64,000 nucleotides of DNA, from positions 2,198,873 to 2,262,872 of the forward strand of contig NZ_CP017074.1 in the NCBI RefSeq assembly GCF_001717465.1, written 5' to 3'. Shown here piece after piece: positions 50,101 through 57,458 of the stretch. This DNA is from Luteimonas sp. JM171 (GTDB taxonomy: Bacteria > Pseudomonadota > Gammaproteobacteria > Xanthomonadales > Xanthomonadaceae). Under the pieces are notes generated by a model. It was not told the DNA's origin. It saw only the letters and a program-made list of their open reading frames with translations, and made no database searches. Within the stretch, counting starts at the first letter, position 1. Each line of letters opens with the position of its first letter. Position numbers and translations under genes: made by a program.

Positions 50101-50478
50101 GCCCGCCTGGCGGACGCGCGTCTGCTGGCAGTGGACAATGATCCGGTCGCACTCGACGCGCTTGCCGGTGTGCTGCGCGGCTGGGGCTGCCAGGTGGTTG
50201 CGGTGGCCAACGGCGATCAAGCCGAACGCGCGCTGGAATCGGATCCGTGCGGCCTGTGGCTGTTCGACTACCACCTGGACGAAGGCGATACCGGGGTGGC
50301 CTTGCACGCCCGGCTGGCACGGCGCTTTGGCGCCCGGCCCGCCCTGATCCTCAGCGCCGACGACAGCGTGGAGGTGCGGCGCGACGTGCTCGAGGATGGC
50401 CTGGCACTGCTGTCAAAGCCGGTGCGGCCGCTGGCCCTGAAGTCCGTGCTCGATCGCATGCTCGCCGCCCAGGCGTAA
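47152..50478 (+). CDS. CrbS-like hybrid sensor kinase with a symporter domain
   Basis: This 1108-residue membrane kinase has a sodium:solute-symporter-like domain (about 1-490, roughly 13 helices), a probable STAC linker (about 515-600), a PAS domain (from about 605), a coiled segment, HisKA with His765 (AVGHDLLQPLHA), HATPase with NFLANAVRYT and DTGPGIEE, and a C-terminal receiver with Asp1039 (LFDYHLDEGD). This order matches CrbS/MxtR sensors that with CrbR/ErdR regulate acetyl-CoA synthetase and related carbon metabolism. A matching LuxR-type regulator lies at 51000-51665. The start follows GGGGAGGACGC. The ligand is not known here. Confidence 0.9.
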   Translation: MLSVGVVVVAALLWLGVLFAAALYGERHPQAFSGRWRHVYALSLAVHCTSWTFYGTITQAARHGWPLPPTFLGAILFYALAFAFMVRLVRLARESNATSLADLIATRLGKDAWLAATVTLVAALGLIPYIALQLKAVTMSFGTLTGAAVADVAQVPPWGDSALYVALAMALFTMLFGTRRVSAAEHNRGLVLAMAFESLFKLGAMLALGLFVLLALGPLPEVPPPPAAAGGGFMPLVLLGALAMFIMPHQFHVAVVECRDDAHVRTARWQFPLYLLLIAIPVLPLARAGTALLGDSVPSDMYALAVPLSQGGDGVALLAFLGGLSAATGMVIVSTLTLSLMIGNHWFAPGLLRGAWARPRSAGGDHRGGLLLLRRAGIVAIMLLAWGYGRLVGDSDVLADIGAVSFSALATLAPALAFAVWRPDTPARAATAGVLAAFATWGWVMLVPALAGVHAAGWLASGPFGLAWLSPDGLFGLTGWSRLGRAVGASLFAGALVTVLVGLADRRERSGPPGAADRQTLRSAGLRFLPRGQVEQLLAGAPASGPVPGEIAARLERELSAVLGSASARLLLDAARREAGPDLETVAAIVGEASQDLRFNQRVLEAALENMSQGISVVDGELRLVAWNSPYAELFGYPPELLRVGVSVAELVRFNLARGLGGDGELEREVARRIAHMRAGTPYVTERRFPGGAIIEIRGNPMPGGGFVATFTDVTAFRSTEEALRQVNETLEQRVAERTASLDQARREAEKANDAKSRFLTAVGHDLLQPLHAAQLFTDSLARQLDDAPRRERLAQIRGALDSTSDLLTGLFDMSRLDAGGLVPQPRRFPLGEVLDPLASEFAALAAARGLGFRYRPSSAWTATDPQLLRRVLQNFLANAVRYTASGRVLLGVRMEGARLRIEVHDTGPGIEEAQLGSIFEEFRRGEGAVGQGLGLGLAISERIARLLEAPLRVRSRPGRGTVFSLSLGREAGPRGLAAVPPRARLADARLLAVDNDPVALDALAGVLRGWGCQVVAVANGDQAERALESDPCGLWLFDYHLDEGDTGVALHARLARRFGARPALILSADDSVEVRRDVLEDGLALLSKPVRPLALKSVLDRMLAAQA

Positions 50479-50486
50479 CCGCTGGA

Positions 50487-50498
50487 TACAATGCCCGG
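50487..50498 (+). promoter_or_regulatory. Putative -10 box giving a leaderless Nudix mRNA
   Basis: TACAAT at 50487-50492 ends six bases before the ATG at 50499; the expected first base of the transcript is that A. No Shine-Dalgarno sequence is present. Confidence 0.5.
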
Positions 50499-50987
50499 AT
50501 GCCTTACACCCCGATAGTCGCCACCCTGGGCTACGTGCTTTCCGCCGACGGCCGCGAGGTCCTGATGGTCCACCGCAACGCCCGCGGCGACGACCAGCAC
50601 CTGGGCAAATACAACGGCCTGGGCGGCAAGCTCGAGCCGGACGAGGACGTGGTGGCCGGCATGCGCCGCGAGATCCACGAAGAAGCGGGTATCGAGTGCG
50701 TCGACATGCGGCTGCGCGGCACCATCAGCTGGCCCGGCTTCGGCAAGGCCGGCGAGGACTGGCTGGGCTTCGTTTTCGTGATCGACGGATGGAGCGGCAC
50801 GCCGTTGACCTCCAATCCGGAGGGCACGCTGGAATGGGTGCCGGTTGGAAAGATCCTGGAACTGCCGCTGTGGGAAGGCGACCGGCATTTCCTGCCGCTG
50901 GTGTTCGACGACGATCCGCGCGCCTTCCACGGCGTCATGCCGTACCGGAACGGCCGCATGCAGTCCTGGGATTACTCGCGGGTCTGA
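50499..50987 (+). CDS. Nudix hydrolase (MutT/8-oxo-dGTPase-like)
   Basis: This 162-residue protein has a complete Nudix box, starting GGKLEPDEDVVAGMRREI and continuing HEEAGIE. The N-terminal VATLGYVLSADGREVLMVHR and LGKYNGLGGKLE resemble MutT/MTH1-type pyrophosphatases that act on oxidised purine dNTPs; other nucleotides are possible. The start at 50499 fits MPYTPIVATLGYV. It sits between the sensor kinase and its convergent regulator. Confidence 0.87.
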   Translation: MPYTPIVATLGYVLSADGREVLMVHRNARGDDQHLGKYNGLGGKLEPDEDVVAGMRREIHEEAGIECVDMRLRGTISWPGFGKAGEDWLGFVFVIDGWSGTPLTSNPEGTLEWVPVGKILELPLWEGDRHFLPLVFDDDPRAFHGVMPYRNGRMQSWDYSRV

Positions 50988-50999
50988 GCCGGTCGGGCC

Positions 51000-51665
51000 T
51001 CAGCCGGGGAACTGGCGCGCCGGGTCGCCGATCTCCAGCTCGCGCAGCACCACGCCCGCATGGGTGCGGTTGCGCACGCCAAGCTTCTCGAAGATTGCAG
51101 AGAGGTGCGCCTTCACCGTGCGCTCCTGCACATCAAGGCGGTCGGCGATCTGCTTGTTGAGCAGGCCTTCGGCCACCAGGCTCAGCACCCGGAACTGCTG
51201 CGGGGTCAGGCTGGCCAGCCTCGCCGCCAGGTCGGCGTCACCCGGCAGCGAGCCCGCGCGCTCCACGGGGCCGCGCAGCGCCGCGGGCAGCCACTGCTCG
51301 CAGGCGAGCACCGCGTGGATCGCCTCGCGCATTTCGTCCAGGCCGGCGCTCTTGGGGATGTAGCCGGCGGCCCCATGGTCAAGCGCCCGGCGGACCACCT
51401 GCGGATCCTCGTTGGCTGACACCAGCACCACGGCCACCGCCGGGAACTGCGCGCGGATGGCCGCCAGGCCCGCCAGGCCATGGTTGCCGGGCATGTGCAG
51501 GTCGAGCAGCACCAGGTCGATCTCGGGCCGGGCTTCCAGCTGCCGGATCACGCCATCGAACGAGTCCGCCTCGCAGGCCACCGTGTCCGGGGCGGCCTCC
51601 AGCGCCGCGCTGCGCAGCGCGGCCCGGAACAGCGGATGGTCATCGGCGATCAGCAGCGTGGGCAT
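51000..51665 (-). CDS. NarL/LuxR response regulator (CrbR/ErdR-like)
   Basis: This 221-residue regulator has a receiver domain (about 1-120; Asp8 and Asp9 in IADDHP, phosphoacceptor Asp55 in LLDLHMPG, Lys in YIPKSAG) and a LuxR-type HTH (about 150-215, with LTPQQFRVLSLVAEGLLNKQIA). The nearby CrbS-like kinase makes a two-component pair likely; CrbR-type regulators activate acs. The start at 51665 is directly after a -10 box (TACAAT, minus strand 51677-51672), so its mRNA may be leaderless. Confidence 0.88.
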   Translation of the reverse strand: MPTLLIADDHPLFRAALRSAALEAAPDTVACEADSFDGVIRQLEARPEIDLVLLDLHMPGNHGLAGLAAIRAQFPAVAVVLVSANEDPQVVRRALDHGAAGYIPKSAGLDEMREAIHAVLACEQWLPAALRGPVERAGSLPGDADLAARLASLTPQQFRVLSLVAEGLLNKQIADRLDVQERTVKAHLSAIFEKLGVRNRTHAGVVLRELEIGDPARQFPG

Positions 51666-51671
51666 GCGCCG

Positions 51672-51677
51672 ATTGTA
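51672..51677 (-). promoter_or_regulatory. Putative -10 box giving a leaderless response-regulator mRNA
   Basis: TACAAT on the minus strand ends six bases before the ATG at 51665; the intervening bases CGGCGC hold no Shine-Dalgarno. Predicted transcription starts at the A of the ATG. Confidence 0.5.
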
Positions 51678-51750
51678 GGCCGTGGGCCAGGCGCCAATGC
51701 TGGTACCAAAGTACGATGCCGGCCCCGGGGGCCGCTGATATCGTCGCCGC

Positions 51751-53601
51751 ATGAAGGCAGAATCCGCACATGTCCGCTCCATCCGCACGCCTTTGCGCGC
51801 CGTCCTCCCTGCGCTCGCAGCGCTGCTCCTGGCGTCCTGTGCGTCGGCCGGTCAGGCGCCGGCCAGTGCGACCGTGAACTTCAGCGGGCTGCGCGTCAGC
51901 GAGCACCGCGGTGAGGACGACCTGCTCACGGGCGGGCAGGGACTGGCCGGGCTGCGGGCACCGGCGGCGCCCGCGTTCGCCGATCCCCAGGCACCGACTG
52001 CGGGCGAACTCCGGCAGCGGGCGATGTGGTCCAACTGGCGCGGCATCGCCGACCTGCGCCCGGGGGGCATGGGCGAGGCGTATGGCAGCCTGGAGGCAGT
52101 GCCCGGTCGCGAGTTCCACGCGCTGGCCCGGGTTCCCGGCGCCCGCCATCCGCACCGGGTGATGCTGCAGCTGCCCGACGCATTCGACGCCGGCAAGCCG
52201 TGCGTGGTGGTGACCGCTTCCTCGGGCTCGCGCGGGATCTACGGCTCGATCGCCGTCGCCGGCGCCTGGGGCCTGCCGCGCGGCTGCGCGGTGGCCTATA
52301 CCGACAAGGGCGCCGGCAGCGACTACTTCGACCTGGATGCCGGAGTCGGGTTCGATGCCAGCGGCAATGCGGCCGCCGAGCCTGGGGACGCGGTGTTTGC
52401 TCCGGACGCCGTGCCCGGTGCCGGCGGCGTGGCCATTGCGCACGCGCACTCGCAGGACAACCCCGAGGCCGACTGGGGCCGGCACGTGCGCCAGGCGGCC
52501 GAGTTTGCGATGCATCAGCTCAACGAAGCGCTGCCGGGAGCCGGCCCGTTCGACTTCGACAACACGCGGGTCATCGCCGTCGGCGTTTCCAATGGCGGCG
52601 GCGCCGTGTTGCGCGCCGCGGAGCTGGAGGGCAACTGGCTTGACGCGGTGGTGGCGGGGGAGCCGAACGTTTTTTCCGGTGGCGAAGGCTCGCGCAGCCT
52701 GTACGACTACACCACCCAGGCGGCGCTGCTGATGCCCTGCGCGCTGGCCGGGCGCGAAGGCCTCCCGGTCTCGCCGCTGACACCGGCGTCGACGCCGCTC
52801 AGGGCCGCCCGCTGCGCATCCCTGGCCCAAGCGGGCCTGGTTGAAGGCGCCGACCTGGCGGCGCAGTCGGAATCGGCATGGCGCCAGCTGCGCGACTCGG
52901 GCTGGACCCCGGAAGCCCTCGAGGCGGGTGCCCTGTCCGTGGATTTCGACCTGTGGCGCTCGGTCGCCGTGACCTACGCTTCGGCCTATGGGCGCTATCG
53001 GGCCGGGGAGCACCCCTGCGGGTTCTCCTTCTCCGCCCAGAACCCGGACTTCAGCCCGCGTCCGGCCACGGCCGCCGAGCGGGCGGCGTGGTGGAGTGAT
53101 GCCGGCGGCATCCCGCCCGGCAACGGCGTTGGGATCATCGATCCGCTGCTGGCGGCCCCGGACCTGGGCTGGGAAGGGCTGCAGTGCCTGCGGACACTGG
53201 CGACCGGCGACGGCGAAGACGCGCGGCGGGTACAGGCGGGGGTCGCGGCGACCCGCGCCGCGCTTCCGCGGGAAGGCCTGCCGGTGGTGCTGGTGCACGG
53301 GGTGGATGATGGCCTCATCCCGATTGCCTTCACCAGCGATCCCTATGCGGCCTGGGCCCGCGATGCCGGTCGGGACGTGGCCCTGTGGCGCGTGAACGAT
53401 GCCCAGCATTTCGACGGCTTCCTGATCCTGCCTGACTACGGTTCGCGGTACGTGCCGCTCATCCCCTATGTGCATGCGGCGCTGGACCAGGTCGCGGACT
53501 ACCTGGACGGCGCCGCCCGGATGCCCACGGATGCCGACATCTCGCCGCTGGCCCGGGCGGGCGGCCGGGCCCCGGGGCTGGAGCAACTGGCGATCCCGTA
53601 A
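51751..53601 (+). CDS. D-(-)-3-hydroxybutyrate oligomer hydrolase, lipoprotein-like
   Basis: This 616-residue enzyme hydrolyses 3-hydroxybutyrate oligomers, releasing monomers from degraded PHB. The catalytic serine is Ser280 in GVSNGGGAVLRA, a context typical of this family (SNGG rather than GxSxG lipase text), with Asp in VHGVDDGLIP and His in NDAQHFDGF. The N-terminus is a signal peptide with a probable lipobox (LLLASC near residue 30), pointing to a membrane-anchored or exported enzyme. It precedes pssA and the phaE-phaC synthase genes, which supports the PHB role. Confidence 0.85.
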   Translation: MKAESAHVRSIRTPLRAVLPALAALLLASCASAGQAPASATVNFSGLRVSEHRGEDDLLTGGQGLAGLRAPAAPAFADPQAPTAGELRQRAMWSNWRGIADLRPGGMGEAYGSLEAVPGREFHALARVPGARHPHRVMLQLPDAFDAGKPCVVVTASSGSRGIYGSIAVAGAWGLPRGCAVAYTDKGAGSDYFDLDAGVGFDASGNAAAEPGDAVFAPDAVPGAGGVAIAHAHSQDNPEADWGRHVRQAAEFAMHQLNEALPGAGPFDFDNTRVIAVGVSNGGGAVLRAAELEGNWLDAVVAGEPNVFSGGEGSRSLYDYTTQAALLMPCALAGREGLPVSPLTPASTPLRAARCASLAQAGLVEGADLAAQSESAWRQLRDSGWTPEALEAGALSVDFDLWRSVAVTYASAYGRYRAGEHPCGFSFSAQNPDFSPRPATAAERAAWWSDAGGIPPGNGVGIIDPLLAAPDLGWEGLQCLRTLATGDGEDARRVQAGVAATRAALPREGLPVVLVHGVDDGLIPIAFTSDPYAAWARDAGRDVALWRVNDAQHFDGFLILPDYGSRYVPLIPYVHAALDQVADYLDGAARMPTDADISPLARAGGRAPGLEQLAIP

Positions 53602-53624
53602 CGCGCCGGGCGCGGGTTTTCTGG

Positions 53625-53636
53625 CACGATCCACGG
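53625..53636 (+). promoter_or_regulatory. Weak -10 box placed for a leaderless pssA mRNA
   Basis: CACGAT at 53625-53630 ends six bases before the ATG at 53637. The match to consensus is poor and rests mainly on the conserved spacing seen at other genes here. Confidence 0.25.
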
Positions 53637-54278
53637 ATGACGGACAACACGCCCAGGCCGCAGCGCGGCCGCCACTTCTCGATGCTCCGCGGCTTCCATC
53701 TGGCCGACTGGTTCACCCTGGCCAATGCCCTGTGCGGCACCTGGGCCGTGTTCTCGGCCATGCGGTTCCTGCAATACGGGGACCCGGTGGACCTGATGCT
53801 GGGGATGTCGCTGATTCCGCTGGCCTTCGTGTTCGATGCCCTGGACGGGCGCATCGCCCGCTGGCGCAAGGTCGCTTCCACCCTGGGGCGGGAGCTGGAC
53901 TCGCTCTCTGACGTGATCTCGTTCGGGGTGGCGCCGGCGGCCATCGGTTACGCCTGCGGCATGCAGGGCGGCTGGGACTGGCTGGTGCTCGGCTACTTCG
54001 TGGCCTGTGGCGTGAGCCGGCTGGCCCGCTACAACGTCACCGCCGAGTTGCTGGCCGGTGACGAGGGCAAGGTGAAGTACTTCGAGGGCACCCCGATTCC
54101 CACCAGCATGTTCATCGTGCTCGGCCTGGCGGTGCTGGCTTGGCAGGGCCGGCTGGGCGACGCGCTGTGGCTGGGCGAGTGGCAGGTGGGGCCGGCCACC
54201 CTGCACCCGCTGAGCCTGGTGTATGCGCTGTCGGGCACCCTGATGATCAGCCGCACCCTGCGCATTCCAAAGCCCTGA
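53637..54278 (+). CDS. pssA: CDP-diacylglycerol--serine O-phosphatidyltransferase
   Basis: PssA makes phosphatidylserine, the precursor of phosphatidylethanolamine. The 213-residue membrane protein has about six helices and the CDP-alcohol phosphatidyltransferase signature DALDGRIARWRKVASTLGRE, followed by LDSLSD (D-x2-DG-x2-AR-x8-G-x3-D-x3-D). It belongs to the type II enzymes and is unrelated to E. coli PssA. Its location between PHB genes has no obvious functional reason. Confidence 0.92.
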   Translation: MTDNTPRPQRGRHFSMLRGFHLADWFTLANALCGTWAVFSAMRFLQYGDPVDLMLGMSLIPLAFVFDALDGRIARWRKVASTLGRELDSLSDVISFGVAPAAIGYACGMQGGWDWLVLGYFVACGVSRLARYNVTAELLAGDEGKVKYFEGTPIPTSMFIVLGLAVLAWQGRLGDALWLGEWQVGPATLHPLSLVYALSGTLMISRTLRIPKP

Positions 54279-54307
54279 CTGCAACGCCAGCGCGCCGGGC
54301 CGATTGC

Positions 54308-54313
54308 TATGAT
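54308..54313 (+). promoter_or_regulatory. Putative -10 box of phaE
   Basis: TATGAT predicts transcription from about 54320 with a 17-base leader that contains GGGAGGA, a strong ribosome-binding site, before the phaE ATG at 54337. Confidence 0.45.
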
Positions 54314-54336
54314 CGGCGCAACGACGGGAGGACACG

Positions 54337-55500
54337 ATGGCGAACCAGGACTGGCAGCCGGGCCCTTGGGGCTCGCCGGACTTCGAACAGCTGGCACAGC
54401 GCTACTGGACGGCCTGGAGCGACGCCATGCGCGACGCGGCTGCCGGCGGAGCCGGTCAGGCCGGCGTGCGCGCGGGGATGCAGGCCTGGCACGATGCGTT
54501 CGAATGGTGGGCCCGGCAGGCCTACGGCAATCGCCTGGGCGTCAACGATGCGGTTGGGCGCTTCAACGCGCAGGCGCGCGACTGGCTGGGGCAGATGCAG
54601 CAGATCGCCACCCGGTTCGCGGGGCAGGATCACAGCGCCTGTGACATCGCTGCCGCCTGGCGCGAGGCGATGGGCGCAAGCGGCGAGAATCCGTTCCCGG
54701 AAATGTTCCGCGCCATGCGCGGGCATGGCCTGCAGGGGCTGGAGCAGTGGATCGAGGATGCGTCGCCCTACCTGGATGCAATGCTCGCTGAAACACGCGG
54801 CTGGCTTGGCATGCCGGCCTTCGGCTTGGCGCGCGAGCACCAGGGGCGGGCGCAGCAGCTGGCGCAGGCGTTCATGGACTACCAGCAGGCCAGCAGCGCC
54901 TACAACGGCCTGATGCTCAAGGCCACCCAGTCGGCCTTCGAGGTGTTCGAGCGCAAGCTGGCCGAACGCGAGGAGCCGGGGCGCCAGATCGATTCGCCGC
55001 GCGCCCTGTTCGACCTGTGGGTGGATGCGGCCGAGGAGTCCTACGCGGAAATCGCGCTCTCGCCCGAGTTCCGAACGGTCTACGGCGAACTCGTGAACGC
55101 ACAGATGCGGGTCCGGGCGGGCGTGCAGGCGCAGATCGAGCAGGTGGCGGCCATGTTCGACATGCCCACCCGCACCGAGCTGGACGGGGCCCATCGCAAG
55201 ATCGTGGAACTGGAACGCGCGGTGCGACGCCTGCGGGATGCGCTGGAAGCGAGCCAGGCGGGCGGGGCCGAAACATCCGCGCCCGCCCCGTCGACGCGCA
55301 GCGCGGCCGGGAAGGCGGCGAAAAAGGCGGCACGGACGACGGCGAAGAAGACCGCGCGGCCCGCAAAGAAAGCCGCCGCACGCAAAGCCACGCCGACCAG
55401 GACCGCGGCAAAGAAGGCGGCTGCAAAGAAGGCGGCGAGCAAGAAGGCCGCGAAGAAGACCGGCGGGGCCGCGGGTGCAGCCCGGCGCCGGGAGGGCTGA
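54337..55500 (+). CDS. phaE: Class III PHA synthase subunit PhaE with a Lys/Ala-rich tail
   Basis: PhaE is the non-catalytic subunit of class III polyhydroxyalkanoate synthase. The 387-residue protein has a mostly helical body (about 1-310) with the family-like segment FDLWVDAAEESYAEIALSPE near 225-245. A tail of about 70 residues follows, made of short Ala/Lys repeats (AAKKAA, KKAASKK) like those of PhaF phasins and histone H1-like proteins. Such tails bind nucleic acid, which suggests granule-nucleoid tethering; this is inferred. PhaC follows after three bases. Confidence 0.85.
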   Translation: MANQDWQPGPWGSPDFEQLAQRYWTAWSDAMRDAAAGGAGQAGVRAGMQAWHDAFEWWARQAYGNRLGVNDAVGRFNAQARDWLGQMQQIATRFAGQDHSACDIAAAWREAMGASGENPFPEMFRAMRGHGLQGLEQWIEDASPYLDAMLAETRGWLGMPAFGLAREHQGRAQQLAQAFMDYQQASSAYNGLMLKATQSAFEVFERKLAEREEPGRQIDSPRALFDLWVDAAEESYAEIALSPEFRTVYGELVNAQMRVRAGVQAQIEQVAAMFDMPTRTELDGAHRKIVELERAVRRLRDALEASQAGGAETSAPAPSTRSAAGKAAKKAARTTAKKTARPAKKAAARKATPTRTAAKKAAAKKAASKKAAKKTGGAAGAARRREG

Positions 55501-55503
55501 TCC

Positions 55504-56571
55504 ATGCATGGACCATTCAACATCGGAATCGACCGTCTGGCGCAGGAGGCCGCCCGTGTGCAGCAGCAGCTGGGCGCCGGCCTGAAGACGCTGCGCGAGA
55601 TCGGCGACTATGACTTTGGCGCCACCGCCAAACAGGAGGTGTGGCGCGACGGCAAGGTGGTGCTGTACCGGTTCATCGGCGACAAGACACCCACGGCCCG
55701 GGTGCCGCTGCTGCTGAGCTACGCGCTGGTCAACCGGCCGTACATGGTCGACCTCCAGGAGGACCGCTCGCTGGTCAAGGGTTTGCTGGCGCGCGGCGAA
55801 GACGTGTACATCATCGACTGGGGCTACCCGGACCGGTCGGACCGGTTCCTGACGCTCGAGGATTACATCGAACGCTTCCTGGGCGGGGCGGTCGACCACC
55901 TGCGTCGCAGCCATGGGCTGGATGCCATCAACCTGCTGGGGATCTGCCAGGGCGGCACGTTCGCGCTGTGCTACGCGTCGCTGCACCCCGACAAGGTCCG
56001 GAACCTGATCACCATGGTGACCCCGGTCGACTTCCACACGGATGACAACATGCTCGCGCACTGGACGCGGGAGATGGACGTGGACCTGTTCGTCGACACG
56101 CTGGGCAACGTGCCGGCGGACCTGATGAACTTCTGCTACCTCACGCTCAAGCCGTGGCGCAACTTCGTACAGAAGTATGTGGGGCTGGTGGACATCCTCG
56201 ACGACCGGAAGGCCGTCGAGGACTTCCTGCGGATGGAGAAGTGGATCTTCGACTCGCCCGACCAGGCCGGCGAAGCCTTCCGGCAGTTCGTCAAGCAGTT
56301 CTATCAGGGCAATGGCTTCGTCAACGGCGGCATCACCATCGGCGAGCGCGAAGTACACCTGGGGCTGGTCGAAATGCCGGTGCTCAACGTCTACGCCGAG
56401 AATGACCACCTGGTTCCGCCCAGCGCCTCGGTGCCGCTGAAGGACCTCGTGGGCAGCGAGGACTACACCGAAGTGTCGTTCCGCGGTGGCCACATCGGCA
56501 TCTATGTGTCCGGCCGGGCCCAGAAGCAGGTGCCGTCCGCAATCCACGACTGGCTCGCCCAGCGCTCGTGA
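55504..56571 (+). CDS. phaC: Class III PHA synthase catalytic subunit PhaC
   Basis: PhaC polymerises 3-hydroxyacyl-CoA, mainly 3-hydroxybutyryl-CoA in class III. The 355-residue protein has the lipase-like box GICQGG with nucleophile Cys148, Asp301 in AENDHLVPP and His330 in RGGHIGIYV. These are each one residue lower than the Allochromatium class III triad, confirming the class. DWGYPDRSDRF is another family landmark. It requires PhaE, encoded immediately upstream. Confidence 0.95.
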   Translation: MHGPFNIGIDRLAQEAARVQQQLGAGLKTLREIGDYDFGATAKQEVWRDGKVVLYRFIGDKTPTARVPLLLSYALVNRPYMVDLQEDRSLVKGLLARGEDVYIIDWGYPDRSDRFLTLEDYIERFLGGAVDHLRRSHGLDAINLLGICQGGTFALCYASLHPDKVRNLITMVTPVDFHTDDNMLAHWTREMDVDLFVDTLGNVPADLMNFCYLTLKPWRNFVQKYVGLVDILDDRKAVEDFLRMEKWIFDSPDQAGEAFRQFVKQFYQGNGFVNGGITIGEREVHLGLVEMPVLNVYAENDHLVPPSASVPLKDLVGSEDYTEVSFRGGHIGIYVSGRAQKQVPSAIHDWLAQRS

Positions 56572-56587
56572 CCGGGGAGGACCGGTA

Positions 56588-56782
56588 ATGGCCAAGCCCA
56601 CGCTTTCTCGCACCACCGAAGACCGGGTGATCGCCGGCGTCGTGGGCGGCATCGCCCGCCGCTTCGGCTGGAACCCGACCGTGCTGCGGATCATCTACGT
56701 AGTGGGTTCCGTGCTGTCCGCGGCGTTCCCCGGGATCCTTGTCTACCTGATCCTCTGGCTGCTGATGCCGGAAGGCGACTGA
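56588..56782 (+). CDS. Small PspC-domain membrane protein
   Basis: This 64-residue protein is essentially a PspC domain: a short cytoplasmic N-terminus with IAGVVGGIARRFGWNPTVLR and a helix-turn-helix membrane segment (IIYVVGSVLSAAFPGILVYL onward). Related domains occur in phage-shock and sigma-regulating proteins; the stand-alone form is of unknown role. It starts at an ATG after GGAGGACCGGTA, 16 bases past phaC. Confidence 0.85.
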   Translation: MAKPTLSRTTEDRVIAGVVGGIARRFGWNPTVLRIIYVVGSVLSAAFPGILVYLILWLLMPEGD

Positions 56783-56802
56783 GCGGCGCGCGGCGGCCTG
56801 CG

Positions 56803-57228
56803 GTGTGGACGCTGCGCCTCCTCGGAATCGCCTGGACGGCGCCCAACACCATCGTCGGGCTGTTGCTGGGGTTGGCGGGCGTCCCGTTCGGAGCGCGGCT
56901 GCGGCTGCAGCGGCGGGAACTGGCGCTTGTGTTCCGCCACTGGCCCTGGGGGCCTGGAGGGGCGATCACCTTCGGCAATGTGATCGTGCATACCGGCGAG
57001 ACGCTTGACCGGCTGTGCATGACCTACGCCCACCGGGCCGGCCACTGCATCCAGCCGTTGATGCGGCTGGGCGACCACGAACGCGCCCACGTGCTGCAGT
57101 ACATGGTGCTGGGGCCGCTGTTCCTGCCGCTGTACCTGCTGTGCGGGGGAATCAGCGTGCGCAACCGGTTTGAGCGCGCCGCCGACCGCTACGCGCTCAC
57201 GGGGCAGGGCTGGTGGCCGTGGTCCTGA
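56803..57228 (+). CDS. Conserved membrane protein with a HERAH motif, function unknown
   Basis: I do not recognise a named family. The GTG start at 56803 gives 141 residues with a membrane-prone N-terminus (APNTIVGLLLGLAGVPFG), a middle Gly-rich stretch (GAITFGNVIVHTG) and GDHERAHVLQYMVLGPLFLP leading into a second helix. The HERAH is an arrangement of acid and histidines reminiscent of metal sites but is not the HExxH of metalloproteases. It ends with NRFERAADRYALTGQGWW. It is probably translated with the PspC gene 20 bases upstream. Confidence 0.7.
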   Translation: MWTLRLLGIAWTAPNTIVGLLLGLAGVPFGARLRLQRRELALVFRHWPWGPGGAITFGNVIVHTGETLDRLCMTYAHRAGHCIQPLMRLGDHERAHVLQYMVLGPLFLPLYLLCGGISVRNRFERAADRYALTGQGWWPWS

Positions 57229-57458
57229 GTTGCTGCCCGACGGGCGGTTGCCCGCATTGACGCTGCGCTAACGAGGCCTGTGGGACACTGCAGCCGTCGA
57301 AGAAAAAGCGGAAGGCGAAAGCCGGAAGCAACAGCTTCGACGAAGAAGGCTCAGCCATCCGGGCTCACCCCCGGGAGACTGGGCCTTCTGCTTTTGGGGT
57401 GCTTGCCTTGGTCCGCGGCCATGCGCCAAGGTGGGCGTATCCATCCAGGGGAAAGCGC
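57229..57458 (+). other. Intergenic region with purine-rich repeats and a hairpin
   Basis: The 230 bases between two plus-strand genes contain a purine-rich run (GAAGAAAAAGCGGAAGGCGAAAG, 57299-57321) and, at 57344-57395, a strong hairpin with a short T-run. The style resembles dispersed intergenic sequence I associate with Xanthomonadaceae. No coding signal is seen. Confidence 0.45.
57344..57395 (+). terminator. Hairpin terminator after the HERAH gene
   Basis: An 11-bp stem (57344-57354 with 57379-57389, one T-G pair) encloses an inner CCGGG/CCCGG stem and is followed by GCTTTT. It would terminate transcripts from the left. The next gene's ribosome-binding site lies about 60 bases beyond. 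Confidence 0.65.

Noticed and set aside
54307..56694. A minus-strand frame of about 800 codons opposite phaE and phaC
   Set aside because: Antisense to a clearly identified synthase; repeat-like Arg/Ala text arises from the Lys/Ala tail of PhaE.
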